DNA from: Cytobacillus luteolus
GTDB taxonomy: Bacteria; Bacillota; Bacilli; Bacillales; Bacillaceae_L
Direction: 5' to 3'
DNA length: 64,000 bases
Assembly: GCF_017873715.1 (NCBI RefSeq)
Contig: NZ_JAGGKM010000001.1
Span: 248,001 to 312,000 of the forward strand
A model generated the notes under the pieces. That model worked only from the letters and a program-made list of their open reading frames with translations, had not been told where the DNA came from and did not search any database. This document shows, one piece after another, positions 1 to 6,786 of this stretch (its first letter is position 1; every line of letters starts with the position of its first letter). Made by a program: the position numbers and the translations under genes.

Positions 1-4
1 AATC

Positions 5-376
5 ATGTTTGGTGGATTTATTGGATCTATTTTAAGATATACCTTCGGTGAATGGCTACAGAATACTAATGGATTTCCAGTTGGAACCCTATTTGTAAAT
101 ATGGTTGGGTGTTTCCTTTTAGGCTGGTTTATAACCTATGGTGTTGCAAAGTTTAAAAGAAATTCTATTTGGGTGCCCTTTATAGGAACAGGGGTAATCG
201 GATCGTTTACTACATTTTCTACCTTCTCACTAGAAACATTCTATTTGATTATGGATAAGCAGTATATTCAAGTAATTACCTATGTAATGGTAAGTGTCAT
301 TGTAGGACTCTTTTTCACATTTTTAGGGTATAAATTGGCGTATAAGAAAATTAATAAGGAAGGTCAACCTATATGA
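5..376 (+). CDS. crcB: Fluoride exporter CrcB/Fluc, first subunit (5' end probably cut by window)
   Basis: Small four-helix membrane protein of the CrcB/Fluc family, which exports fluoride across the cytoplasmic membrane as a dual-topology or paired dimer. The frame opens with a Gly-rich helix (GGFIGSILRY) and carries the family signatures GTLFVNMVGCFLLG and GSFTTFSTFSLE. Family members usually have about 8 more residues before GGxxGxxxRY, so the ATG at 5 may be internal and the true start may lie before the window. It overlaps the next crcB by an ATGA junction, so the pair is translationally coupled and probably forms a heterodimer. A fluoride riboswitch would be expected upstream but lies outside the window. 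Confidence 0.9.
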   Translation: MFGGFIGSILRYTFGEWLQNTNGFPVGTLFVNMVGCFLLGWFITYGVAKFKRNSIWVPFIGTGVIGSFTTFSTFSLETFYLIMDKQYIQVITYVMVSVIVGLFFTFLGYKLAYKKINKEGQPI

Positions 377-741
377 TAATACTTATTGGTTTAGGTGGGA
401 GTTTCGGAGCGTTATGTCGGTATATCATTGCGTTACGAGTAACTAATAAGTCTAACCAGGTCTTTCCATTAGCAACATTTATCATTAATAGTAGTGGTTC
501 ATTTTTATTGGGAGTCTTAGGAGCACTCTACATGTCAGATTTATTAGCTGAATGGGTCTGGTATCTAGTTGGAATTGGTTTTATGGGTGCTTACACAACG
601 TTTTCTACCTTTGGTGTTGAGGCGATACAGCTTTTATTACAAGGGAATAGAAAGATTGCAAGTTATTATGTTCTGTTATCTGTTTTACTAGGTATTACTG
701 GTGCAGGGGTAGGATTTATATCTACTACATACTTCTTATAG
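373..741 (+). CDS. crcB: Fluoride exporter CrcB/Fluc, second subunit
   Basis: Second CrcB/Fluc paralogue, 122 residues, near full family length. It shows the N-terminal GGSFGALCRY, the central ATFIINSSGSFLLG segment (the family Asn), and GAYTTFSTFGVE, the Phe-rich track lining the fluoride pore. Four hydrophobic helices span most of the protein. The start ATG overlaps the stop of the first crcB (ATGA), typical of the two-gene heterodimeric form in Bacillus. Identification is secure from the motifs; which subunit has which orientation cannot be read from sequence alone. Confidence 0.93.
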   Translation: MIILIGLGGSFGALCRYIIALRVTNKSNQVFPLATFIINSSGSFLLGVLGALYMSDLLAEWVWYLVGIGFMGAYTTFSTFGVEAIQLLLQGNRKIASYYVLLSVLLGITGAGVGFISTTYFL

Positions 742-750
742 CATTAAAAA

Positions 751-768
751 ATCAGTCTTAAGACTGAT
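751..768. terminator. 18-bp perfect palindrome after crcB pair
   Basis: A perfect self-complementary 18-mer (ATCAGTCTTA then AGACTGAT) lies 10 bp after the second crcB stop. A run of six A precedes it, so the T-run needed for intrinsic termination is on the minus strand; on the plus strand it would be only a weak stem-loop that may protect the crcB mRNA end. It is not GC-rich. Confidence 0.4.
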
Positions 769-895
769 ACTGTTCCCTTCCCTCGTTCGTTCTTTTGAAT
801 ATATATTTTTCTTATAATAAAGGAAATTCACTACTTAGAGTAAGAGGGTACAAGTATAGTTGAAATTATTCTTTTACTGTGGAAAGAGGGGTCGT

Positions 896-1624
896 ATGAA
901 GCAATTTACCTTAAATCGAGTTTTCTCGGCATTATTATTAATCCTTTTTGGAATCTTGTTACTTCTTGTAAATATTGATGTCATTTCCTTGGAAATAAAC
1001 AATTTATTTGTCACATTCTATCCAGTGCTATTCCTAATTGTTGGATTTAAGTGGTTAGTAGAGTCGATTTTGTCGAAAGGGCAAAAAGGTTGGTTTGGAG
1101 GTTTTTTTCTACTACTTTTTGGAACATTACTAGCCCTAGATCGATTAGGTTATATCACATTTACCTTTTGGGATGTGTGGAAGCTATGGCCGGTCTTACT
1201 AATTTATTTAGGGATGAAATTATTTTCTAAAGAAAAAAGCGTATCTATTTCATTTGCGAAAAAGGACTCGGTGGCAATTGGAGACTATGTGAGCAACAGT
1301 GAAAATTGGTCACTAGAGGATAAGAATATAAAACTTGGAATTGGTGACGTTCATCTCGATTTCAGTAAAGCGTTCATTCCTGATAAAGAAACAAAGATTG
1401 ATATTTCAGGTTGGGTCGGAGATGTTACCTTACTTGTTCCTGAAGACTTAGCGATCAAAGTCGAGGCTACAGTTAAAACAGGTTCTATAGAAATCTTTGA
1501 CAATGATTCGGATGGTTTGAATCGCTCGTATTCCTATAAATCTGAACACTATGATGAAGAAACTAGAAAACTAACAATAAATATTAATCTTAGTGTAGGC
1601 TCCATTCAAGTTGAAAAGGTGTAA
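896..1624 (+). CDS. liaF: LiaF-like envelope-stress sensor repressor
   Basis: About 242 residues, matching LiaF (YvqF), the membrane repressor that keeps LiaS inactive until cell-wall antibiotics such as bacitracin or lipid-II binders are present. Four hydrophobic helices fill the N-terminal half (roughly residues 6-110), followed by a soluble C-terminal beta-rich domain (DUF2154 type) with repeated GDV/GSI strands. An in-frame TTG lies 36 bp upstream, but the ATG at 896 is preceded by GAAAGAGGGG at normal spacing and gives the family's usual N-terminus (MKQFTLNR). It leads a liaF-liaS-liaR operon with 13-16 bp gaps. The target genes liaIH are not adjacent. Confidence 0.88.
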   Translation: MKQFTLNRVFSALLLILFGILLLLVNIDVISLEINNLFVTFYPVLFLIVGFKWLVESILSKGQKGWFGGFFLLLFGTLLALDRLGYITFTFWDVWKLWPVLLIYLGMKLFSKEKSVSISFAKKDSVAIGDYVSNSENWSLEDKNIKLGIGDVHLDFSKAFIPDKETKIDISGWVGDVTLLVPEDLAIKVEATVKTGSIEIFDNDSDGLNRSYSYKSEHYDEETRKLTININLSVGSIQVEKV

Positions 1625-1640
1625 AGGGGGCTTAAGGTAA

Positions 1641-2672
1641 ATGTTTTCAAATTTAAATAGCATTAGGCTAACGATGATTCGTTCACATGTCATTTCTGCA
1701 CTGATGGTAGGTATTCTCTTTTTTACGGGCCTTCAGCTTATTTTACTAGCACTACCAAAGAACCCTTTAGCATTATCAACAATTCTTTTGCTGACAGCTT
1801 TTGTGTTTGTGATCAGTGTGGGATCAGGAATCTATTTTGGGTACAGAGACAGTACAGATGTAAAGAAAAGGCTCGAGGAAGTTTCAACATTTATCACAAT
1901 TCTTGAAAGAGGTAACTTAAAGACGAGGGTGGATGTTGATGGTCAAGATGAAATTGCGAGGATAACTCAATCGTTAAATCAACTGTCTGCCAAAATTGAA
2001 AAGCAAGTACAATCACTCCAAAGGTTAGCTGACGAAAAAACGGAGTTAGCCGAAGAGGCACATAAAGCTGCGTCGATTGAGGAACGCCAGCGGATAGCAA
2101 GAGATTTACATGATGCTGTCAGCCAACAGTTATTTGCAGTATCGATGATGTCATCTGCAGCAGTAAGATTACTAGATTCAAAGCCAGAAAAGGTAAAAGA
2201 GATCATTGGGCAAGTTTCTGAACTTGCAGCACAAGCTCAGGTGGAGATGAGAGCATTACTCTTGCACTTAAGGCCGGTACATTTAGGAAGAGATTCTCTC
2301 TACGAAGGTTTAGTTAAGTTAATTGAAGAACTACAATCGAAATGTTCTCTCCATTTTGAAACGGCCATTGATCAAATCGATTGTTTATCAAAAGGTACAG
2401 AAGATCATCTTTTTCGTATTATACAAGAAGCTTTATCAAATATATTGAGGCATTCAGATGCAACGCAAGTAAAGCTCACTTTTTCTCAAAAAGAAGAATA
2501 CGTTTTTTTGCAAATTTACGATAATGGCAAAGGGTTTGACGTTAGTGAAGATAAGAAAATTTCATATGGTCTTAAAACAATGAGGGAACGCTGTGAAGAA
2601 ATTGGTGGAGTATTTAAGCTACATTCAAAACAGGATGAAGGAACGTATATTACGATAAGAGTTTCTGTATAA
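1641..2672 (+). CDS. liaS: Sensor histidine kinase LiaS-like
   Basis: A 343-residue NarL-family sensor kinase. Two N-terminal membrane helices (about 17-37 and 47-67) enclose a very short outside loop, as in intramembrane-sensing kinases; a HAMP linker follows (about 70-125), then HisKA_3 with the phospho-acceptor His157 in RIARDLHDAVSQQLFA, and a C-terminal HATPase with DNGKGF and GLKTMRERCEEIGG. The kinase phosphorylates LiaR in response to lipid-II-cycle inhibition. It sits directly between liaF and liaR and is preceded by GGGGGCTTAAGG. VraS is the staphylococcal orthologue, and the family assignment is firm. Confidence 0.92.
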   Translation: MFSNLNSIRLTMIRSHVISALMVGILFFTGLQLILLALPKNPLALSTILLLTAFVFVISVGSGIYFGYRDSTDVKKRLEEVSTFITILERGNLKTRVDVDGQDEIARITQSLNQLSAKIEKQVQSLQRLADEKTELAEEAHKAASIEERQRIARDLHDAVSQQLFAVSMMSSAAVRLLDSKPEKVKEIIGQVSELAAQAQVEMRALLLHLRPVHLGRDSLYEGLVKLIEELQSKCSLHFETAIDQIDCLSKGTEDHLFRIIQEALSNILRHSDATQVKLTFSQKEEYVFLQIYDNGKGFDVSEDKKISYGLKTMRERCEEIGGVFKLHSKQDEGTYITIRVSV

Positions 2673-2685
2673 GGGGGAAACAAGA

Positions 2686-3333
2686 ATGAAAAGTCCGATT
2701 CGGTTAATTGTAATAGATGATCACGATATGGTAAGACGAGGATTAGTCGCCTATTTGGAAACGGAGCCTATGATCGAAATCATCGCTGAAGGCGCTAGTG
2801 GTAAAGAGGCTGTTGAGCTTGTTCATAAATGGAACCCTGATATTGTTTTAATGGACTTAGTGATGGAAAATGGGACGGGAATTGAAGCAACGGAAGAAAT
2901 TATGAAAACACATCCAGGTTGCAAGATCATTATTTTAACTAGCTTTTATGATGATAAAAAAGTATTTCCGGCTATTGAAGCAGGAGCTTTTAGTTATATC
3001 TTAAAAACGGCTAAAGCCGAAGACATTGTCTCAAGCATTATGAAGGCTGCAAATGGCGAAAATGTAATAGAGCCTAAGGTTGCAAGTGTGATGATGAATC
3101 GTTTTAGAACCCAAGAAAAACTCCCACATCATGAGCTAACTGAACGCGAATATGATGTATTACAATGCATAGGGGATGGATTAACGAATCAAGAAATTGC
3201 TGATGAACTATTCATTGGTATAAAAACTGTCAAAACACATGTGAGTAATATTTTAAGTAAGCTGGAAGTTGCAGACCGAACACAAGCAGCCATTTATGCC
3301 AATAGAAATGGGATTTTACGAAAAAAAGAGTGA
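2686..3333 (+). CDS. liaR: Response regulator LiaR-like
   Basis: A 215-residue NarL/FixJ response regulator. The receiver domain has the acidic pocket IDDHD near residue 11 and the phospho-acceptor Asp57 in DIVLMDLVM. The C-terminal LuxR-type helix-turn-helix reads LTEREYDVLQCIGDGLTNQEIADELFI followed by KTVKTHVSNIL. It lies 13 bp after liaS with a strong GGGGGAAA ribosome site. In B. subtilis LiaR activates liaIH and its own operon; no convincing LiaR box was seen in the short leader of liaF here. Confidence 0.93.
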   Translation: MKSPIRLIVIDDHDMVRRGLVAYLETEPMIEIIAEGASGKEAVELVHKWNPDIVLMDLVMENGTGIEATEEIMKTHPGCKIIILTSFYDDKKVFPAIEAGAFSYILKTAKAEDIVSSIMKAANGENVIEPKVASVMMNRFRTQEKLPHHELTEREYDVLQCIGDGLTNQEIADELFIGIKTVKTHVSNILSKLEVADRTQAAIYANRNGILRKKE

Positions 3334-3418
3334 TGTTCATGAAAGGGGAACTTGTACTATTACAAATCGAACTAGCATAAAGTAGTAATAGCAAATCTAC
3401 TCTGGAAGGTAAGATCGT

Positions 3419-3652
3419 ATGGAAAATGTCTTCTTAAAGCTAGTTCTGATTTTTGTAGCGATTAATTTAAAGGTAATTGGTGCAATCCAACTCATTTTTG
3501 AACTTAATACATACAACATAAAAGGGAATGGATTAAGTTGGGATGAGCTTATGACCATTCTAATTTACGACTATCCTATGTATGTGTTTTTGAGTGGAAT
3601 GTTATTAATCGTATTAGCCCACTTTTTTCCTTTATCAAGAAAAGAATATTGA
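3419..3652 (+). CDS. Small membrane protein, function unknown
   Basis: A 77-residue protein I do not recognise. Two strongly hydrophobic segments (about residues 4-27 and 50-70) flank a polar loop (NTYNIKGNGLSWDELM), predicting a hairpin in the membrane with a short basic C-terminus (SRKEY). The ATG follows GGAAGGTAAG at about 8 bp, an acceptable ribosome site. It lies 85 bp after liaR on the same strand and could be a late member of that operon, but an imperfect CTATTAC/GTAATAG inverted repeat sits between them. No homologue function is assigned. Confidence 0.55.
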   Translation: MENVFLKLVLIFVAINLKVIGAIQLIFELNTYNIKGNGLSWDELMTILIYDYPMYVFLSGMLLIVLAHFFPLSRKEY

Positions 3653-3669
3653 AATGTATGCTTTTTTCC

Positions 3670-3748
3670 AAACAGTTGTTTAAATTTAAGCGGAATTTAA
3701 ATAAACGTTTGTTTAAAAAGAAGCCCAATTTAAACAAACGTTTGATTA
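3670..3748. promoter_or_regulatory. Cluster of three operator-like palindromes upstream of the PBP gene
   Basis: Two near-perfect palindromes share the core AAACGTTT: 3696-3717 (one mismatched pair) and 3731-3748 (one mismatched pair). A degenerate third copy, AAACAGTTGTTT, lies at 3670-3681. Their centres fall at 3675.5, 3706.5 and 3739.5, i.e. 31 and 33 bp apart, close to three helical turns, so dimers bound to each would lie on roughly the same DNA face. This resembles a TetR/MarR-type operator array; the cognate regulator is not in the window. Confidence 0.5.
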
Positions 3749-3786
3749 GAATAGAAAAATAATCAATTTTTTTTGATTTAATAACT

Positions 3787-3816
3787 GCATTTAAGGATTT
3801 TTTAACCCCCATATAA
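3787..3816 (+). promoter_or_regulatory. Possible sigma-G/sigma-F-type promoter for the PBP gene
   Basis: GCATT at 3787-3791, then 18 bp, then CATATAA at 3810-3816. This is one mismatch per box from the sigma-G pattern GHATR-18-CATWHTA. It would fit a class A PBP used in the forespore. A sigma-A -10 (TATAAT, 3812-3817) overlaps the same site but has no good -35, so the assignment is tentative. Confidence 0.35.
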
Positions 3817-3874
3817 TCATGATTCTCTCGAAGTATATATATTGAACCTTTACGATTGTTATGGAGGATCTAAG

Positions 3875-5905
3875 ATGAAAAGACACCGAGAGAAAAGAAA
3901 GCTTATTAACAAAAGTATTCACAAATTAATTCTGCTAGCGCTATTAGTCTTACTATTAGTAGGAATTCTTGCAGTCAATGGATATATCATGACAAGAGAT
4001 ATTAGTGGCTTGAACCATGTTTTACCACAACCAACGATTATCTATGACAGACATGGAGAGGTAGCTAGTACATTACTAAATTCTAAAATTAAAGGTATTG
4101 AATTCGAAGAGGTTCCAAACCATGTAGTAAATGCTGTTATATCAGTTGAGGATCATAGGTTTTACAAACATAATGGAATTGACTATCTAGGGATCCTAAG
4201 AGCAATGATTCGGAATATCCAAGCTGGAAGTGTAGTTGAGGGTGGTAGTACCATTACACAGCAATTAACTAAAAATGTTTTTCTAACACATGATCAAACA
4301 TTGAGTAGAAAGTTGGAGGAGTACTTTTTAGCTCAAAAGATTGAAAGAACATACTCTAAAAACGAGATTTTGGAAATGTATTTAAATCAGATCTATTTTG
4401 GTGAAGGAGCATGGGGAATCCGGAATGCTGCTGAATTGTATTTTGGCAAAAAGGTTCAGGAATTAACCATAAGTGAATCTGCCATATTAATAGGGTTGAT
4501 TAAAGCTCCTTCTAAGCTGTCTCCACTTAAGAACTTCGAACAGTCGATGGAGAGAAGAGATATTGTCCTAGCTTTAATGCACAAACATGAATATATCACT
4601 GAAGAAGAATTGAATCAGGCAAAGGCTGGGGAAATTGTCCTGGAAGGAAAACAACTTGATCCTTATGAGGGTCAGTATCCTTATTATGTAGACCATATTA
4701 TTGAAGAAGCAATTGAAAAGTATGGACTTACCCAAAACGAGATTCTTTCAGGTGGACTTCACATCTATACTGAATTAGATCAAAAGATGCAAAAAGCAGC
4801 TGAACAAGTTTATCAGAATAGCAATCTATTTCCTAAGGGAACTTCAGAGCAAATAGTTCAAAGTGGAACTGTTCTGTTAGATCCTAAAACAGGGGGGATA
4901 AATGCGATTGTAGGTGGCAGAGGAAAACATGTTTTTAGAGGGTTCAATCATGCCACTCAGTTAGAAAGGCAACCAGGATCAACAATGAAGCCACTAGCTG
5001 CATACACTCCAGCACTTGAACTTGGATATAGTGTATTTGATGATTTACCTGATTTGCCGATGAGCTTTAATGGCTATAAACCATCTAATTTTAGCAATAG
5101 CTATAAAGGGATGGTTACGATGTATGATGCCCTTAGAAATTCTTATAATGTCCCAGCTGTTTGGATGTTAAATAAAGTTGGATTAAAGAATGGGATTAAC
5201 GCAGTAGAACGATTTGGAATTCCTCTATCAAAAGAAGACCATAATTTAAGTCTAGCCCTTGGTGGTTTACAGCATGGCGTTTCTCCACTACAGATGGCAG
5301 AAGCGTATTCAACCTTTCCTAACAAAGGGGTTAGACATGAGGCTCATGCAGTCATAAAGATAATTGATACTAAAGGTGATAGACTTGCTACGTGGCAAGA
5401 AAAGTCAGTTCAAGTAACGAGTCCTCAAGTTTCGGAAAGAATGACCTTTATGCTTAAGGGTGTTGTTGATGAGGGTTCAGGTAAAAATGCACGGATTTCA
5501 GGTCGAGAGCTTGCAGGAAAAACAGGATCTACTCAAGTGCCAATCACTGGAATTGATGGTGTAAAAGACCAATGGTTTGTAGGATATACACCCGAAGTGG
5601 TTGGAGCTATTTGGTTAGGTTATGATAAAACAGATAAAAATCATTATTTAACAACAACAAGTGGAACAACAGCTGCTGTAATATTTAAGGAAATAATGAG
5701 TGCAGCTCTAGAGGGAACATCAAGCAGTTCCTTTAATCTTCCAGTTTTCCAAAGTCCTAAGCCTATTCAAAGATTTGATGACAGAGATGAGGATAAGAAA
5801 GAGGAACGAAGAGGGCGAGGTAATGGTGAAGGAAAAGAAAAAGGAAAAGGTAAAGGTAACAAGGGGAAAGATAAAGACGATGATGATGACGACGATGATG
5901 ATTGA
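3875..5905 (+). CDS. Bifunctional class A penicillin-binding protein with acidic tail
   Basis: A 676-residue peptidoglycan synthase with one N-terminal membrane anchor after a basic head (about residues 12-35). The GT51 glycosyltransferase has catalytic Glu92 in VEDHRFYKH, then GGSTITQQLTKN, RKLEEYFLAQKIE and EMYLNQIYFG. The transpeptidase has Ser369 in PGSTMK, the SYN triad element in RNSYNVP, and KTG in GKTGST. The ATG at 3875 has GGAGG 7 bp upstream; an in-frame start 33 bp earlier has no ribosome site. The C-terminus is odd: a basic Gly/Lys/Glu-rich linker ends in nine consecutive Asp. Size resembles the sporulation PBPs PbpF/PbpG, but the exact orthologue is not settled. Confidence 0.9.
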   Translation: MKRHREKRKLINKSIHKLILLALLVLLLVGILAVNGYIMTRDISGLNHVLPQPTIIYDRHGEVASTLLNSKIKGIEFEEVPNHVVNAVISVEDHRFYKHNGIDYLGILRAMIRNIQAGSVVEGGSTITQQLTKNVFLTHDQTLSRKLEEYFLAQKIERTYSKNEILEMYLNQIYFGEGAWGIRNAAELYFGKKVQELTISESAILIGLIKAPSKLSPLKNFEQSMERRDIVLALMHKHEYITEEELNQAKAGEIVLEGKQLDPYEGQYPYYVDHIIEEAIEKYGLTQNEILSGGLHIYTELDQKMQKAAEQVYQNSNLFPKGTSEQIVQSGTVLLDPKTGGINAIVGGRGKHVFRGFNHATQLERQPGSTMKPLAAYTPALELGYSVFDDLPDLPMSFNGYKPSNFSNSYKGMVTMYDALRNSYNVPAVWMLNKVGLKNGINAVERFGIPLSKEDHNLSLALGGLQHGVSPLQMAEAYSTFPNKGVRHEAHAVIKIIDTKGDRLATWQEKSVQVTSPQVSERMTFMLKGVVDEGSGKNARISGRELAGKTGSTQVPITGIDGVKDQWFVGYTPEVVGAIWLGYDKTDKNHYLTTTSGTTAAVIFKEIMSAALEGTSSSSFNLPVFQSPKPIQRFDDRDEDKKEERRGRGNGEGKEKGKGKGNKGKDKDDDDDDDDD

Positions 5906-5909
5906 TTAA

Positions 5910-5937
5910 GTACAGGATTAAATCCTGTGCTTTTTTT
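5910..5937 (+). terminator. Rho-independent terminator of the PBP gene
   Basis: Stem GTACAGGATT / AATCCTGTGC followed by a run of seven T, immediately after the PBP stop codon. Confidence 0.85.
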
Positions 5938-6025
5938 AGTAAATTAATGGGAATGTCCCCATTTTAATTCCTATTATTGTAAAATGAATATGGAAGACTT
6001 TTTACAAGAAAGAAATTAAAAATTT

Positions 6026-6051
6026 CGAAACCTTTTTTAGTTTCAGTCGTA
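6026..6051 (+). promoter_or_regulatory. Sigma-W-type ECF promoter for nfeD-floT
   Basis: CGAAAC at 6026-6031, exactly 16 bp, then CGTA at 6048-6051. The B. subtilis sigma-W consensus is TGAAAC-N16-CGTA, so the match is one base short with correct spacing. In B. subtilis the orthologous yuaFGI operon is a known sigma-W target, which supports the call. The 5' leader from here to nfeD is about 150 nt and contains a small ORF. Confidence 0.72.
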
Positions 6052-6120
6052 AATACTATTGTGAAACACAAACTTATGTTAAAACCAATGATTAAAAGCA
6101 ATTCTAAGGAGGACTCTACT

Positions 6121-6198
6121 ATGATTAAGAGCAAGAGCTGTGAATTAGCAAGTAGGCTACAAGAATTGAAAATAATACAGAAGAAAAGTCAGGAATAA
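6121..6198 (+). CDS. 25-residue leader ORF upstream of nfeD
   Basis: ATG at 6121 follows AAGGAGGA at ideal spacing, the strongest ribosome site in this operon. It encodes 25 residues, starting MIKSKSCELASRL and ending in a Lys/Gln-rich stretch, predicted as a short amphipathic helix. The stop codon lies 5 bp before the nfeD ATG, so ribosomes could reinitiate there. It may be a translational leader or a micropeptide; no homologue is recognised. Its position inside the sigma-W-driven transcript argues that it is translated under envelope stress. Confidence 0.5.
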   Translation: MIKSKSCELASRLQELKIIQKKSQE

Positions 6199-6203
6199 TT
6201 GCC

Positions 6204-6737
6204 ATGGAACTCTTCGGTTATTCATTACAGGAAATCTATTTATTTGGACTAATCATTGGTGGTATATTCACCCTTCTCTACATTCTATTTGGTGATATTT
6301 TAGAAGGCATCTTTGAAGCAATTCCTGATGGTGTCTTAAATCCTACACTTATCTTTTCATTTGTTACTATATTTAGTGCAACGGGATACTTGTTTGAAAA
6401 ACTTTCACCGTTAAATAGTTTTATTGTCTTTATGATTTCTGTCATTCTTGCACTTTTTTCAGTCATTTTATTAAATATATTCGTACTAATTCCTCTACGG
6501 TCAGCTGAGGAATCAATTGTTTTTACTGAAGATGATCTGAAAGGGAGACTTGGTAAAGTAATTATTTCTATACCAGAGGATGGCTTTGGAGAAGTTGTGC
6601 TAGAAGGAAATAGTGGGACTCTTTCAATGTCAGCGAAAAGTTTTGACGATGATCCAATACCTTATGATAAAGAGGTTCTGGTCATTGATGTGAAAGAATC
6701 TGTTCTTTATGTGAAAGCATATGATAGTTTTAATTAA
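6204..6737 (+). CDS. yuaF: NfeD-family membrane protein (YuaF-like)
   Basis: A 177-residue NfeD1b-type protein, close to B. subtilis YuaF in length. Three membrane helices (about residues 10-30, 47-66, 70-95) are followed by a cytoplasmic OB-fold domain containing LKGRLGKVIISIPEDGFGEVVLEG. NfeD proteins work beside flotillins in functional membrane microdomains and influence membrane fluidity and antibiotic tolerance. It is the first full gene of the sigma-W-type operon, 49 bp before the flotillin gene. Its own ribosome site (AGGA, 9 bp before ATG) is modest, so coupling to the leader ORF is plausible. Confidence 0.85.
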   Translation: MELFGYSLQEIYLFGLIIGGIFTLLYILFGDILEGIFEAIPDGVLNPTLIFSFVTIFSATGYLFEKLSPLNSFIVFMISVILALFSVILLNIFVLIPLRSAEESIVFTEDDLKGRLGKVIISIPEDGFGEVVLEGNSGTLSMSAKSFDDDPIPYDKEVLVIDVKESVLYVKAYDSFN

Positions 6738-6786
6738 ATCTACTAGATTTTAATTATAAAAAATATACTTTTTTAGGAGGAATACT

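Noticed and set aside
795-818. Promoter TTGAAT ... TATAAT before liaF
   Set aside because: The -10 is perfect but the spacer is only 12 bp; no better -35 at 16-18 bp, so the start is left unassigned.
6062-6087. Second sigma-W -35 (TGAAAC at 6062)
   Set aside because: No CGTA or CGTC occurs at the required 16-bp spacing.
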